Source: Candidatus Coprenecus merdigallinarum (lineage in GTDB: Bacteria; Bacteroidota; Bacteroidia; Bacteroidales; UBA932). From it: a stretch of 40,261 bases of DNA. Numbering within the stretch: position 1 is the stretch's first letter; each line of letters begins with the position of its first letter. Location of the stretch: positions 1 to 40,261 of the forward strand of contig DVGV01000064.1 of the NCBI GenBank assembly GCA_018712545.1. The letters run 5' to 3'. Position numbers and translations under genes: made by a program. Positions 9,449-18,046 of the stretch are shown here, piece after piece. Below the pieces are notes generated by a model that saw only the letters and a list, made by a program, of their open reading frames with translations, had not been told where the DNA came from and searched no databases.

Positions 9449-10519
9449 TTACAGTCTGTCGGCAACAGCAGCGAAGGCCGCAGCATCCGGACCGTCGGAG
9501 AACGCTGCGGGCCTGCCGGCGTCTCCGCCTTCCTCCACGGACATGTAGATGGGGATGCTGCCCAGAAGCGGGATGTTCAGCTCCTCAGCCATTTTCTTAC
9601 CGCCGTCCTTGCCGAAGATGTAGTACTTCTCTTCGGGATGCTCCGCGGGGGTGAACCAGGCCATGTTCTCGACCAGTCCGAGTATCGGCACATTCACGTC
9701 CTTGTGGCGGAACATGTTGATGCTCTTTATCACGTCGGCGATGGCCACCTGCTGGGGAGTGGTGACGATGACAGCTCCGGTCAGGGGGATGTCGTGGACC
9801 ATCGAGATGTGGATGTCGCCCGTTCCGGGAGGCAGGTCGATGAGCAGGTAGTCGAGCTCGCCCCAGTCCACCTGCATGACGATCTGTTTCATGGCGTTGC
9901 TGGCCATGGGGCCGCGCCATATCAGGGCCTGTTCGGGAGCCACGAGATGACCTATGGAGAGCAGCTTGATGCCCCACTTCTCGAGGGGGACTATCAGGTC
10001 CTTCTCCTCATCCATGTAGGGTACCTGCCCCTCTGTGCCGGTCATCTTGGGGATGGAGGGTCCGTAGACATCGGCATCCACCAGGCCTACGCGGTATCCC
10101 TTCAGGGACAGGGCCACGGCCAGATTGACCGAGACGGTGGACTTGCCCACACCGCCCTTGCCGGAGGACACGGCGATAATCTTGCCGATGCCCTGAAGCT
10201 GAGTGTCGTCCAGGTCATTGACCGTCTTTTTGGTGGGCTTGCGCTCCCGTACCAGCTCGATGATGGATATCTTGGCATGGGGGAACTCGGCAGCCATGGC
10301 CTCTTCGCACTGCTTCTTGATGGAGGAGAGAAGGGGGTCAGGAGAGGGCACGACCAGTTTGAAACGGACCAGCACGGCCTTCTCTCCGGCCTGCGGATCC
10401 GTAGGTTCGACGGCAGCCCCGTTCCCGTCGAAGAGCTTGATGTCCTCGACGAGACCGAGGGAGACGATGTCCTTGTCAGCCGCCGGATGAATGATCTTTG
10501 AAAGGGTTTCTAAAATCAT
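9449..10519 (-). CDS. mrp: Mrp/NBP35-family iron-sulfur carrier ATPase
   Basis: Cytoplasmic P-loop ATPase implicated in carrying or assembling Fe-S clusters. Residues 1-95 form a DUF59/MIP18-like domain. The deviant Walker A motif SSGKGGVGKST spans about 118-128 and is followed by DADVYGPSIPKM and LLIDLPPGTGD, all diagnostic of Mrp (ApbC). The product is 356 residues, usual for Bacteroidetes. The C-terminal CxxC cluster site of many Mrp proteins is absent: the only cysteine is in KKQCEEA near residue 71. The equivalent segment reads NMAWFTPAEHPEEKYYIFG, which I recall as normal for this phylum. It lies 17 bases after the S46 peptidase gene and 15 bases before the sigma factor. Confidence 0.93.
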   Translation of the reverse strand: MILETLSKIIHPAADKDIVSLGLVEDIKLFDGNGAAVEPTDPQAGEKAVLVRFKLVVPSPDPLLSSIKKQCEEAMAAEFPHAKISIIELVRERKPTKKTVNDLDDTQLQGIGKIIAVSSGKGGVGKSTVSVNLAVALSLKGYRVGLVDADVYGPSIPKMTGTEGQVPYMDEEKDLIVPLEKWGIKLLSIGHLVAPEQALIWRGPMASNAMKQIVMQVDWGELDYLLIDLPPGTGDIHISMVHDIPLTGAVIVTTPQQVAIADVIKSINMFRHKDVNVPILGLVENMAWFTPAEHPEEKYYIFGKDGGKKMAEELNIPLLGSIPIYMSVEEGGDAGRPAAFSDGPDAAAFAAVADRL

Positions 10520-10536
10520 TTCCGTGTACAGGTTAA

Positions 10537-12687
10537 TTATTCAACGATATCCAGCTCGTCGATCAGATTGGTGGCTCCGCCCAGCTTCTCGATGATGAAG
10601 AGGACGTAGCGGATATCCACGCTGATGCACCTCTGGAGCTCGGGCTCGAAGATGATGTCACCGCTCATGGACTCCCAGTTGCCGTCGAAGGCCAGGCCGA
10701 TGAGCTCACCGCGGCCGTTCATGATAGGAGAGCCGGAGTTACCGCCGGTGATGTCGAGGTTGGAGATGAAGGCTACGGGCATCTCGCCGTTTTCATTGGC
10801 ATAGCGGCCGAAATCCTTGGCCTCGTACAGCTCTTTCAGCTTCTCGGGCACTACGAACTCCCAGTTGTTCGGGTCTTCCTTCTCCATCACGCCCTTGAGG
10901 GTGGTGTAGTAGTTGTAGAAAACGGCGTCACGGGGATAGTAGGGCATCACGGTACCGTAGGTCAGACGCATGGTGAAGTTGGCATCGGGATAGATGGCCT
11001 CGCCCTCACGCATCTCGAGGGTACCTGCGATGTAGTCCTTCTTACCCTGAGCGAACTGCTCTGCGTATGAGGCATACTTGGTGGCATGAGGGATAGACGC
11101 CTCGAGATAAGACCCGCGTACCTTGACTGCGGGGTCATTGTTGATGGCGGTCACATCTCCGGCAGCTATGGCAGCCTGGGCCTTCTCAAGAGATGTGAAG
11201 ACGGATGTGGCGTACAGGTCCTCTACGAATGCATTGATATCACCGCCGAACCTGTTGTCGATGTCCTTGTAGAACGAAGGCAGCTGGTCTGCGGGAATGC
11301 TCTCCTTGAGCAGCTGAATCATGGCCACGGCCACCTTCTTGTCTGTGGGCAGGGAATAGTCCTCGTAGAATGACTCGAGACGGCTGTTCACACTTGCAAG
11401 CAGCTTTTCCTTCTCGGCGGGATCCTTCTCGGCCAGGGCCTTGGAAATCCTACGGTTGTTGCCTGCAACGCTCACCAGCTCGATGCGGCCCACGCTCTCA
11501 TTGAGGTATGTCATCAGGATATTATCTGCCTTGCGTCCCTCGACAGCGGTGTTGATGTTCTCGAGAGCCTTGCCGTAGCGGGCGATACGCTCCTCGCCAC
11601 CGGCATTGACCCACTCGGTGAATGCCTGTTCCTCAGCGGCGCGGCGTGACTCGACTCCGAGCTTTGCGAAGGTCTCGTTCATGCCGATCCACTTCTTCCA
11701 GCCGTTGGACGAGCCGGCGTACTTGCTGGCGTACTGAAGCATAATCTTGGGATCAGCCTCCATGTCGGCCATCAGCACATCCTGACGGAGGGTGCGCACC
11801 TTGATAGCGGCCTCATTCTTCTCGGTGGTCTCACGCAGCTCGGAAGCAGTCATGAAACGGTTGGTCGAGCCGGGGTATCCCATAATCATGGCGGGAGAAC
11901 CCTCCTCGTAGCCGGCGAGTGACACCTTCAGATACTGTTTCGGGGTATAGGGAACATTATCCTCGGAGTATTCCGCGGGGTTGTTGTTCCGGTCGGCATA
12001 CACGCGGAAGATGGAGAAGTCTCCGGTGTGACGGGGCCACATCCAGTTGTCGGTGTCGGCACCGAACTTACCGATGGCCTGAGGGGGAGCGCCCACGAAG
12101 CGCACGTCCCTGAACACCTTGTACACGATGTAGTAGTAGGTGTTGCCGCCATAGAAAGAGTTGATGCTGCCGACGATGAACTTGCCGTCGCAGCCTGCCT
12201 TCTTGGCGAGCTTCTCCTCAAGTTTTGCAAGGGCTTTCTCCTTGTCCGCGGGTGTCTTGGCCTTGGCGACAGCCTTATTGACCTGCTCGGTCACATCGGT
12301 GAAGCTCTCGAGGAACCTCACGCTGAGACCCGGTGCGGGCAGTTCCTCCTCGAGGCTGAGGGCCCAGTAGCCGTCACGGAGATAGTTGTGTTCCACGGAG
12401 CTGAGGCTCTGGATGGTACCGAAGCCGCAGTGATGGTTGGTGAAGAGCAGTCCCTGATCAGACACGATCTCACCGGTACATCCGCCGCCGAAAATCACGA
12501 TGGCGTCCTTCAGCGAAGAATTGTTCAGGTCATATATCTGCTGAGGTGTGATTTCAAATCCCAACTCAGTCATCTTCCCGCTGTTCATCTTTTCCAGCAG
12601 GGGGAGCAGCCACATACCCTCGTCAGCCTTCACGGGAGCCAGGGGCATAAGCAGCAGCATCAATCCAAGCATTGTAGATTTTCTCAT
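10537..12687 (-). CDS. S46-family dipeptidyl peptidase (DPP7/DPP11 type, probably DPP7-like)
   Basis: Periplasmic serine exopeptidase that removes dipeptides from peptide N-termini. The 716-residue product has a signal peptide (1 to about 21) and the chymotrypsin-like triad: His in TNHHCGFG (85/86), Asp223 in WMWPRHTGDFS and Ser651 in GGNSGSP. The residue 18 positions after the catalytic serine, which I recall as the specificity position (Arg in DPP11, Gly in DPP7), is Gly here in AFDGNWE. This suggests preference for hydrophobic rather than acidic P1 residues; the assignment is from memory. The gene heads the long minus-strand run and has a good promoter (TTTG, 20 bases, TATATTTG). It could supply peptides to the importer downstream. 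Confidence 0.93.
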   Translation of the reverse strand: MRKSTMLGLMLLLMPLAPVKADEGMWLLPLLEKMNSGKMTELGFEITPQQIYDLNNSSLKDAIVIFGGGCTGEIVSDQGLLFTNHHCGFGTIQSLSSVEHNYLRDGYWALSLEEELPAPGLSVRFLESFTDVTEQVNKAVAKAKTPADKEKALAKLEEKLAKKAGCDGKFIVGSINSFYGGNTYYYIVYKVFRDVRFVGAPPQAIGKFGADTDNWMWPRHTGDFSIFRVYADRNNNPAEYSEDNVPYTPKQYLKVSLAGYEEGSPAMIMGYPGSTNRFMTASELRETTEKNEAAIKVRTLRQDVLMADMEADPKIMLQYASKYAGSSNGWKKWIGMNETFAKLGVESRRAAEEQAFTEWVNAGGEERIARYGKALENINTAVEGRKADNILMTYLNESVGRIELVSVAGNNRRISKALAEKDPAEKEKLLASVNSRLESFYEDYSLPTDKKVAVAMIQLLKESIPADQLPSFYKDIDNRFGGDINAFVEDLYATSVFTSLEKAQAAIAAGDVTAINNDPAVKVRGSYLEASIPHATKYASYAEQFAQGKKDYIAGTLEMREGEAIYPDANFTMRLTYGTVMPYYPRDAVFYNYYTTLKGVMEKEDPNNWEFVVPEKLKELYEAKDFGRYANENGEMPVAFISNLDITGGNSGSPIMNGRGELIGLAFDGNWESMSGDIIFEPELQRCISVDIRYVLFIIEKLGGATNLIDELDIVE

Positions 12688-12702
12688 TTTTCTGAAATTT
12701 TT

Positions 12703-12710
12703 TAAATTTG
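12703..12710 (+). promoter_or_regulatory. Promoter -7 box for glycerate kinase
   Basis: TAAATTTG matches the -7 consensus and lies 20 bases before the ATG. No clear -33 TTTG was seen at the expected distance (TTTT instead). It is separated by only 5 bases from the oppositely oriented -7 box of the S46 gene. Confidence 0.5.
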
Positions 12711-12715
12711 AAACA

Positions 12716-12747
12716 CAAATATAAAAATTATGAGCGGTTTTGGCAAA
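12716..12747 (-). promoter_or_regulatory. Promoter for the S46 peptidase gene
   Basis: On the minus strand TTTG (12747-12744), a 20-base spacer and TATATTTG (12723-12716) match the Bacteroidetes -33/-7 consensus. The -33 box lies inside the first codons of the divergent glycerate kinase gene. Confidence 0.65.
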
Positions 12748-13893
12748 ATAGTAATAGCAACTGACAAATTCAAGGGCTCAATGACAGCGGTGCAGGCTTC
12801 GGAGGCCGTCCGGGACGGTATCATGGAGGGATGCAGGGATGCCGGAATGACAATGCCGCAGATTCTCCTGCGGCCTATGGCGGACGGAGGGGAAGGCAGC
12901 ATGGGGGTAATGGAGAGGGCCCTGCGGGAAGCGTCAGTACAATACGGAAAGGCCTTCATTGACAGCGTCAATCACCTCGGGGAACCCATCCTCGCCCCGG
13001 TGCTGCTGTACAGCGCAGCGGACGGCACGCGGGAGGCATTTGTCGAGATGGCCTCGGTCTGCGGCCTCAACATGGTACCGCGGGAGAGGCGCAACCTTCT
13101 GCGATCCACCACCTACGGCCTCGGCGCTGTCCTGCGGACGGTCATCGAGGACCGCGGAGTGCGGAGAGTCCTGCTCGCCATCGGCGGCAGCGGCACCAAC
13201 GACGGAGGATTCGGAATGCTGACGGCCCTCGGCTGGTCCTTCTCCAACTCCAACCCCTTCCGCAACCGCGATATTCCGACGTTCATCAGCGGCATTGAGA
13301 CAGCCTCGGACCGCTCCGTAGCAGACATCTGCCCCCACCTGCGGGAGACGGAGATTATAGTGGCCACAGACGTCACCAGTCCCATGCTCGGACCGCTCGG
13401 CGCCACCGCCGTCTACGGGCCGCAGAAAGGATGTCGGAAGCATAACGCTCCGGCATTCGAACAGGCATTGGAAAATTGGGTAAAGGTTATCGGAGTCCCC
13501 GACTTCCCCGGAGCCGGAGCCGCCGGAGGCACGGGATACGCCCTGCAGGCCGCCCTCGGAGCCAGGCTGCTTCCGGGCTGGCAGGTATTCGCCTCGATGC
13601 TGCACCTCGAGGAGGATATAGCCTCGGCCGACCTGGTAATCACCGGCGAGGGCCGCTTCGACAAGTCCTCCCTGACAGGGAAGCTCCCCGCCGGCATCGC
13701 CACCCTCTGCCGCCGCTACGGCAAGCCCCTGTGGGTAGTCACCGGCACCTGCCGCGTCCCAGCCGACCAGCTTCCGATGCTCGGCATCACCCGTGTCATC
13801 GAGCTTTCATCCTCGGCAGCCCCGGGCGAAGACACCTACAGTGACGCGCCGGCCATCATCCGGCATGCCGTAGCCTCGGCCCTGCAGGACTGA
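12730..13893 (+). CDS. Glycerate kinase (GlxK/GarK family)
   Basis: Cytoplasmic kinase that phosphorylates D-glycerate using ATP, in this family usually giving 2-phosphoglycerate. The N-terminal signature KIVIATDKFKGSMTAVQASE and internal motifs GGSGTNDGGFGMLTALG, GPQKGCR and GAGAAGGTGYALQAALGA are those of class-II-fold glycerate kinases. The length of 387 residues is standard. The ATG at 12730 gives a normal N-terminus and sits just after a -7 box, leaving a very short leader. The gene is monocistronic, divergent from the S46 peptidase and convergent with the esterase gene, whose stop is 15 bases away. Its product can enter glycolysis next to the step catalysed by the phosphoglycerate mutase encoded at 25.6 kb. 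Confidence 0.94.
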   Translation: MSGFGKIVIATDKFKGSMTAVQASEAVRDGIMEGCRDAGMTMPQILLRPMADGGEGSMGVMERALREASVQYGKAFIDSVNHLGEPILAPVLLYSAADGTREAFVEMASVCGLNMVPRERRNLLRSTTYGLGAVLRTVIEDRGVRRVLLAIGGSGTNDGGFGMLTALGWSFSNSNPFRNRDIPTFISGIETASDRSVADICPHLRETEIIVATDVTSPMLGPLGATAVYGPQKGCRKHNAPAFEQALENWVKVIGVPDFPGAGAAGGTGYALQAALGARLLPGWQVFASMLHLEEDIASADLVITGEGRFDKSSLTGKLPAGIATLCRRYGKPLWVVTGTCRVPADQLPMLGITRVIELSSSAAPGEDTYSDAPAIIRHAVASALQD

Positions 13894-13908
13894 GGGACAG
13901 TAAAGTGA

Positions 13909-15123
13909 CTACCGGAACAGAAGAGGCAGGAACTCCGTGAGGTAGATCCGCCAATTGCGCCATATATGCCCCTCGCCATTCTCATAGTAGGTATAGGGCC
14001 AGTCATGAATGTCCAGAAATGCGCGGTAGTCCTCATTATACCCGTACAGGAAATCCTCCTTGCCGATACCTATCCAGTAAAGAGCCGGCTCCCTGGAGAA
14101 CTGCTCCGCCAGACTGCTCTCGATATCCGAATACGCTCCGGCGGCGGAACTGCTTTCCGTCCTCTTCTCCCTCGGCATTACAGCCGCTGAAAACAGGCCC
14201 ACGTAATCGAACATGTCCGGGTACATCCTCGAGATGTTCATCGCATGGCCGCCGCCCATCGAAAGACCGGCTATGGCTCTGGAAGCCTTGTCCTTGCGCA
14301 CACGGTAATGCTGCTCGACATAGTTGACGATATCGGGGAAGGACTCCTCCATCGTACAGGCTGCCTCTCCGGAGCGGTTGAAATCAGGCTGTTCCAGACC
14401 GCCCGGTGTCTGACCGGGGGCAGCATCGTTGAATACATGGCCGTTAGGCATTACCACTATCATCGGCAAGCAGCGGCCGGCAGCTATGAGATTGTCCAGA
14501 ATCTCCGCTGCCCTGCCCAGGTCGCTCCAGGCCTCCTCATCCCCGCCCATGCCGTGCAGCAGATAAAGCACAGGATACCGGCCCTTGCCGCTGTCATAGC
14601 CCGCAGGAGTGTAGACCGTCATGCGGCGGACCGTCCCTAAAGCCGGACTTTCATACCATACTTTGGAGACAGTGCCGTGCGGAACGTCCTGCACGGAATA
14701 CAGGTCTCCGGGATTACCTTCCACGATGAAATAATTTGTCAGAGAGGAGACATCCCTCTTAATGAAAACATTGGACATATCCAGCACCTTCAGTCCGTCC
14801 ACTCTGAAAGTATAGCTGTAGAGCTCTGAGCGAAGCGGAGGAGTCGTATGCTCCCAGACACCGTCCTCGCCCTCACGGAGCTCTGCCCTGTAATTGCCCT
14901 GAGAGTCACCGTAAAGTGAATCGGAGAGAAAATCCCCCTCGACCCATACCTCCACCGCCTTCGGTGCGAACAGACGGAATGTAACCCTGCCGTCAGGATG
15001 TACTTCAGGAGAGGTGACTGCCCGTGTAGACCAGATTGCCTGCTGCGCTCCGGCTTGAAATACTGATAGAAGTACGGCGGTCAGAAAAGCTGCCGTGCTT
15101 CTGTTCCAATTTACAATAAACAT
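13909..15123 (-). CDS. Secreted esterase, CE1/enterochelin-esterase-like alpha/beta hydrolase
   Basis: A 404-residue exported serine esterase. The signal peptide ends near FQAGAQQ. Residues of about 35-150 form an early-set, glycogen-branching-like beta domain (VTFRLFAPKAVEVWVEGDF). A CE1/D-like hydrolase domain follows, with YPVLYLLHGMGGDEEAW, the nucleophile elbow AGLSMGGG (Ser288) and a late histidine in GEGHIWRNW. Such proteins in gut Bacteroidetes remove feruloyl or acetyl groups from plant polysaccharides, but sequence alone does not fix the substrate. It is the last gene of a three-gene operon, 18 bases after the secreted amylo-1,6-glucosidase-like enzyme, so a carbohydrate substrate is likely. 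Confidence 0.87.
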   Translation of the reverse strand: MFIVNWNRSTAAFLTAVLLSVFQAGAQQAIWSTRAVTSPEVHPDGRVTFRLFAPKAVEVWVEGDFLSDSLYGDSQGNYRAELREGEDGVWEHTTPPLRSELYSYTFRVDGLKVLDMSNVFIKRDVSSLTNYFIVEGNPGDLYSVQDVPHGTVSKVWYESPALGTVRRMTVYTPAGYDSGKGRYPVLYLLHGMGGDEEAWSDLGRAAEILDNLIAAGRCLPMIVVMPNGHVFNDAAPGQTPGGLEQPDFNRSGEAACTMEESFPDIVNYVEQHYRVRKDKASRAIAGLSMGGGHAMNISRMYPDMFDYVGLFSAAVMPREKRTESSSAAGAYSDIESSLAEQFSREPALYWIGIGKEDFLYGYNEDYRAFLDIHDWPYTYYENGEGHIWRNWRIYLTEFLPLLFR

Positions 15124-15141
15124 AATCCTTACTTTTTATAA

Positions 15142-17505
15142 TTATTCTATACTCTGATAATCCAGGGGAGGGTCAAAATAGCGGGACAGCGACTTGAGGT
15201 TCTCGCGGTAGTTGGGAGCAGCGAAGTCCGTACCTTCGAAGAAGCGGTTCCACTCCTCGTGGAGAGCGGCAATATGCGGGTCCGCCTCAGCCTCCGTCTC
15301 GTACAGCACCGTACCGTCGGAAGCGTACAGTCTGGCTGTGAGGGATTCGGGTGAACACGACAGGATCAGCAGGCCGCCCTGTGGTATGGTCACTTCGACA
15401 GGGGCAAAGACCCCGATGGAGACGCTGAGAGTGACTTCCCGGGAAGCGGTCCACTCATAGCGGTATTCGGTCCGGCCGCCGGGGCGGGTGGCGTACTTGC
15501 AGTCCAGCGCTCCGTCGGCAATGCTGACACGCTGGTCCAGAGAGGTTATCACAGAAGGAATACGGGGCTGGATATCAATCCGGCCGCTGAGCATATCGGG
15601 CCGCACACCGAGAAAATACTGATCCCACACACGGATATGCTCTCCGTTGCTCCAGGCCTGGAGGAATGTACCCGAACGCCTTACCCAAGTGCTGCCCGGA
15701 CGGGGCCATGGATCTGCGCATTCGGACAGACTGCCGACCGCACCCTCACAGAGAGCCTGCCGGTTCATGTTGGAGAAAAGTCTGAACGCAAGGTCCTGCT
15801 GACCGTACTCAATCATCCTCTGCATCGCCTGACCGTTGAGCCAGAGCCAGACAGTGCCGTTGTGATAGGCATCGTCCTTATGGTAGCGGTGCCACATCTC
15901 ATGCCACGGATGGAACTGAGCGTCGTTCTGGTCGAGACTCGACACGCCCCAGGGATAGACCAGGTGCTCCCACATCCGGCGGGTATCCCGCATCCTCAGC
16001 AGGGTGTCGGACACCAGCTCATGGGCGTAGACGGTGTTGGGACGGAACTGGAGGTCAGGGGTGCCGTCGGAGTTGAGGTGGTCGTAGATCAGGCCCGCCC
16101 CGGGGTCGGTGAAATCGTGTTCGAAATTGGCGCGGACCTTCCCGGCCAGGGCATCCCACTGCCGGGCCTTGCGGTCTTCGCCCATGTAGCGGGCCATCTC
16201 AGCCGCACAGGTCAGCTGCCTGTACCAGAGGGCCTGAATGTCCACTGCCCTGTCCCCGCGGGGCGAACAAGGATACTTGCCCTGACGCTTGGCGTCCATC
16301 CAGGTATCGGCGTCGGCGTGGGTCAGATAGCCCTTATCATCTGTAAAAAGCTGTGCGGAGGCGTCCGTAGCCATCTTGACGGCCGGGTATATCTGCCTGA
16401 TGAAATCCACGTCGCCGGTGTATTTCAGGTACTCGTAGGCCTGGATCACGAAGCGGGGAGTACCGTCGGCAGTGTTGTAGAGGATACCGTCGAGGTTCAG
16501 GCGGTTGGGCACGCGGCCGTAGGTCTCCGAGTCAGGGTCGGTATCCTGATAGCGGGCAAATGAGAGGAGGATGTCGCGGGCCACATCGAACTCCCCGGTA
16601 CAGAGCACTGCTCCCGGCATGGCGATGAACATGTCCCTGCCCCAGAAATCGGTGAACCAGGGGAAGCCGGCGTACATGCCCCAGCCTCCGTGCTGGCGGG
16701 TCACCAGCTCATCTGCCGTCAGCTCTATCCACGCGAGGGCGCGGTCCAGAGCGGGGAGATCGGTGCGCATGGCATTGTCCTGCAGGAGGGACTGCATCCG
16801 CTGCTGCCGCTGAGCCAGCCACTGCCGCCCTTCGGAGCGGAACTGCGAGGCGAGCTCCCGGCTCTCCTGTTCATTGCCGTAGGAGATGATGAAACCGCCC
16901 TCATTGCGGGGAGCCTCCACCACCTTGCCGTCGAAACTCAGCTGAGCGTCCGGATTCAGGGCGGAGATGCGGACGAAGTCGCCCTGGGCCTCCACGGCCG
17001 CGTATATCACGGAGTTGCCGTCCTTGCGGGGGAGGGTGACATTGGTGCCGGTAAGTTCGAGGCCGACCTTGCTGCCGGCCACTCCGTCCAGAGCGACGAA
17101 GAGCACCTTGCGGCTGTCCACCAGTGCAAATGTCTCCACGGCGCAGTCATGGACCCTCTCAAGCCGGTCGGGCCACACGGTCACGGCCGCATCCTTACGG
17201 CTGAGCATCCGCCCGTCCACATAGAGCCGGTAATCGGCGAAAATCCTCTTGGCCCGGATGTTCCACCCGGCGTACCAGTCGCTGAAATCATCCGTTGAAG
17301 TCTGACCGTAGTAGAAGCCTGCCTCCTTGTCGCTGTAGGAGTATTCCCTGGACTGACCAGGCGCTATCTTTACACCCAGGTCTTCCAGAAGCACGCCTTC
17401 ACGATTTTCCATGACAGCAGCCGTACCCGGAAATGCGGGCCGTGCATACAGAAAGCCCGCCGACAGCAGCAGAGCCACAGCGGCACAGAGAGATTTTCTT
17501 TTCAT
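15142..17505 (-). CDS. Secreted amylo-alpha-1,6-glucosidase / glycogen-debranching-type glycosidase
   Basis: A 787-residue exported glycosidase with signal peptide (cleavage near LYARPAF). The N-terminal half is a beta-sandwich domain. The C-terminal half is an (alpha/alpha)6 barrel of the GDE C-terminal type, with FPWFTDFWGRDMFIAMPG, GRVPNRLNLDG, DADTWMDAKRQ, LQFRPNTVYA and ECADPWPRPGSTWV. The acidic residues in the GRD and DADTWMDA segments are those expected near the active site. Archaeal and bacterial relatives cleave alpha-1,6 branches in glycogen-like glucans. The gene sits between a small lipoprotein (9 bases upstream) and the esterase (18 bases downstream), so all three are probably co-expressed. 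Substrate specificity is inferred from the family only. Confidence 0.86.
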   Translation of the reverse strand: MKRKSLCAAVALLLSAGFLYARPAFPGTAAVMENREGVLLEDLGVKIAPGQSREYSYSDKEAGFYYGQTSTDDFSDWYAGWNIRAKRIFADYRLYVDGRMLSRKDAAVTVWPDRLERVHDCAVETFALVDSRKVLFVALDGVAGSKVGLELTGTNVTLPRKDGNSVIYAAVEAQGDFVRISALNPDAQLSFDGKVVEAPRNEGGFIISYGNEQESRELASQFRSEGRQWLAQRQQRMQSLLQDNAMRTDLPALDRALAWIELTADELVTRQHGGWGMYAGFPWFTDFWGRDMFIAMPGAVLCTGEFDVARDILLSFARYQDTDPDSETYGRVPNRLNLDGILYNTADGTPRFVIQAYEYLKYTGDVDFIRQIYPAVKMATDASAQLFTDDKGYLTHADADTWMDAKRQGKYPCSPRGDRAVDIQALWYRQLTCAAEMARYMGEDRKARQWDALAGKVRANFEHDFTDPGAGLIYDHLNSDGTPDLQFRPNTVYAHELVSDTLLRMRDTRRMWEHLVYPWGVSSLDQNDAQFHPWHEMWHRYHKDDAYHNGTVWLWLNGQAMQRMIEYGQQDLAFRLFSNMNRQALCEGAVGSLSECADPWPRPGSTWVRRSGTFLQAWSNGEHIRVWDQYFLGVRPDMLSGRIDIQPRIPSVITSLDQRVSIADGALDCKYATRPGGRTEYRYEWTASREVTLSVSIGVFAPVEVTIPQGGLLILSCSPESLTARLYASDGTVLYETEAEADPHIAALHEEWNRFFEGTDFAAPNYRENLKSLSRYFDPPLDYQSIE

Positions 17506-17514
17506 AATCAGCTG

Positions 17515-17964
17515 TTATTCTTTACGTTTCAGAGTTACCTCTATGTCCTCAGGCGGTCCGTATAAACCCTCATCCCAGGCGCCCTGTCCGTCTTTCTTCT
17601 TTACTACCGGTAAGGTAACCTCCTTGGAAAGGAACTCTCCGCCGTTGGCCACGCCGTCCACATCTGTAAACAAGACTGTCAGACTGTCAGGGAAAGCATA
17701 CTGATCAGCAGCCTTTACGTGGAATGTTCCGTCATCGGCTGTAGCCTCCCTGTCATTGCCCATCGGCTCGCCGACAGCCACGCCGCCCTCACTATACTTG
17801 GTTGCCAGATCCACCATGATGCCGGAGACCGGGTTGCCATCCTCATCAGTAACCCTGCCCTTTGCCTCATAATCGGCATGAGGCGATGCATACAGATAAA
17901 AGCATGACGAGACCAGATTGAAGCCCAGTACGGCCGTCAGAAATTTCAACAAAGTCTTTCTCAT
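17515..17964 (-). CDS. Putative lipoprotein of the rSAM/lipoprotein system (copy 1)
   Basis: A 149-residue lipoprotein with lipobox VSSC (Cys21). It contains a carboxypeptidase-regulatory-like beta fold (YEAKGRVTDEDGNPVSGIMV), a middle segment FTDVDGVANGGEF and an acidic/aromatic C-terminus, WDEGLYGPPEDIEVTL. It is clearly homologous to the lipoprotein at 19823-20263, sharing the KGRV-D--G-P--GI start, the FTD-DG---GG-F segment and the WDEG-Y--PE--EVTL end. I recall this family as TIGR04134 (partner of radical SAM family TIGR04133); function unknown. This copy heads the operon with the debrancher-like enzyme and esterase and is separated from the radical SAM gene by the HAD gene. The only cysteine is the lipidated one, so a cysteine-based modification of the mature chain is unlikely. 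Confidence 0.85.
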   Translation of the reverse strand: MRKTLLKFLTAVLGFNLVSSCFYLYASPHADYEAKGRVTDEDGNPVSGIMVDLATKYSEGGVAVGEPMGNDREATADDGTFHVKAADQYAFPDSLTVLFTDVDGVANGGEFLSKEVTLPVVKKKDGQGAWDEGLYGPPEDIEVTLKRKE

Positions 17965-17999
17965 CGATATCAGTTTAAAAGTAAGACATCAGTTTATAG

Positions 18000-18008
18000 G
18001 CAAATATA
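18000..18008 (-). promoter_or_regulatory. Promoter -7 box for the lipoprotein/debrancher/esterase operon
   Basis: On the minus strand the bases read TATATTTGC, a perfect TAnnTTTGC box, 36 bases before the lipoprotein start. No convincing -33 box was seen. It is back-to-back with the HAD promoter. Confidence 0.55.
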
Positions 18009-18020
18009 GGCATTTTTCAA

Positions 18021-18029
18021 TAAATTTGC
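18021..18029 (+). promoter_or_regulatory. Promoter -7 box for the HAD phosphatase gene
   Basis: TAAATTTGC matches the -7 consensus 17 bases before the ATG chosen for the HAD gene and supports that start. Confidence 0.55.
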
Positions 18030-18046
18030 AGTGCTTTGAAGACAGT

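Noticed and set aside
9347-10501. A 384-codon plus-strand frame opposite mrp
   Set aside because: Histidine/glycine-rich antisense translation of a well-defined Mrp gene.
10537-12687. DPP11 (Asp/Glu-specific) assignment for the S46 peptidase
   Set aside because: The position recalled as Arg in DPP11 is Gly here (AFDGNWE), favouring DPP7-like specificity, though this should be confirmed by alignment.
17918-18046. A longer N-terminus for the HAD phosphatase
   Set aside because: The extra residues precede the HAD motif without family resemblance, overlap the divergent lipoprotein start and contain both promoter boxes.
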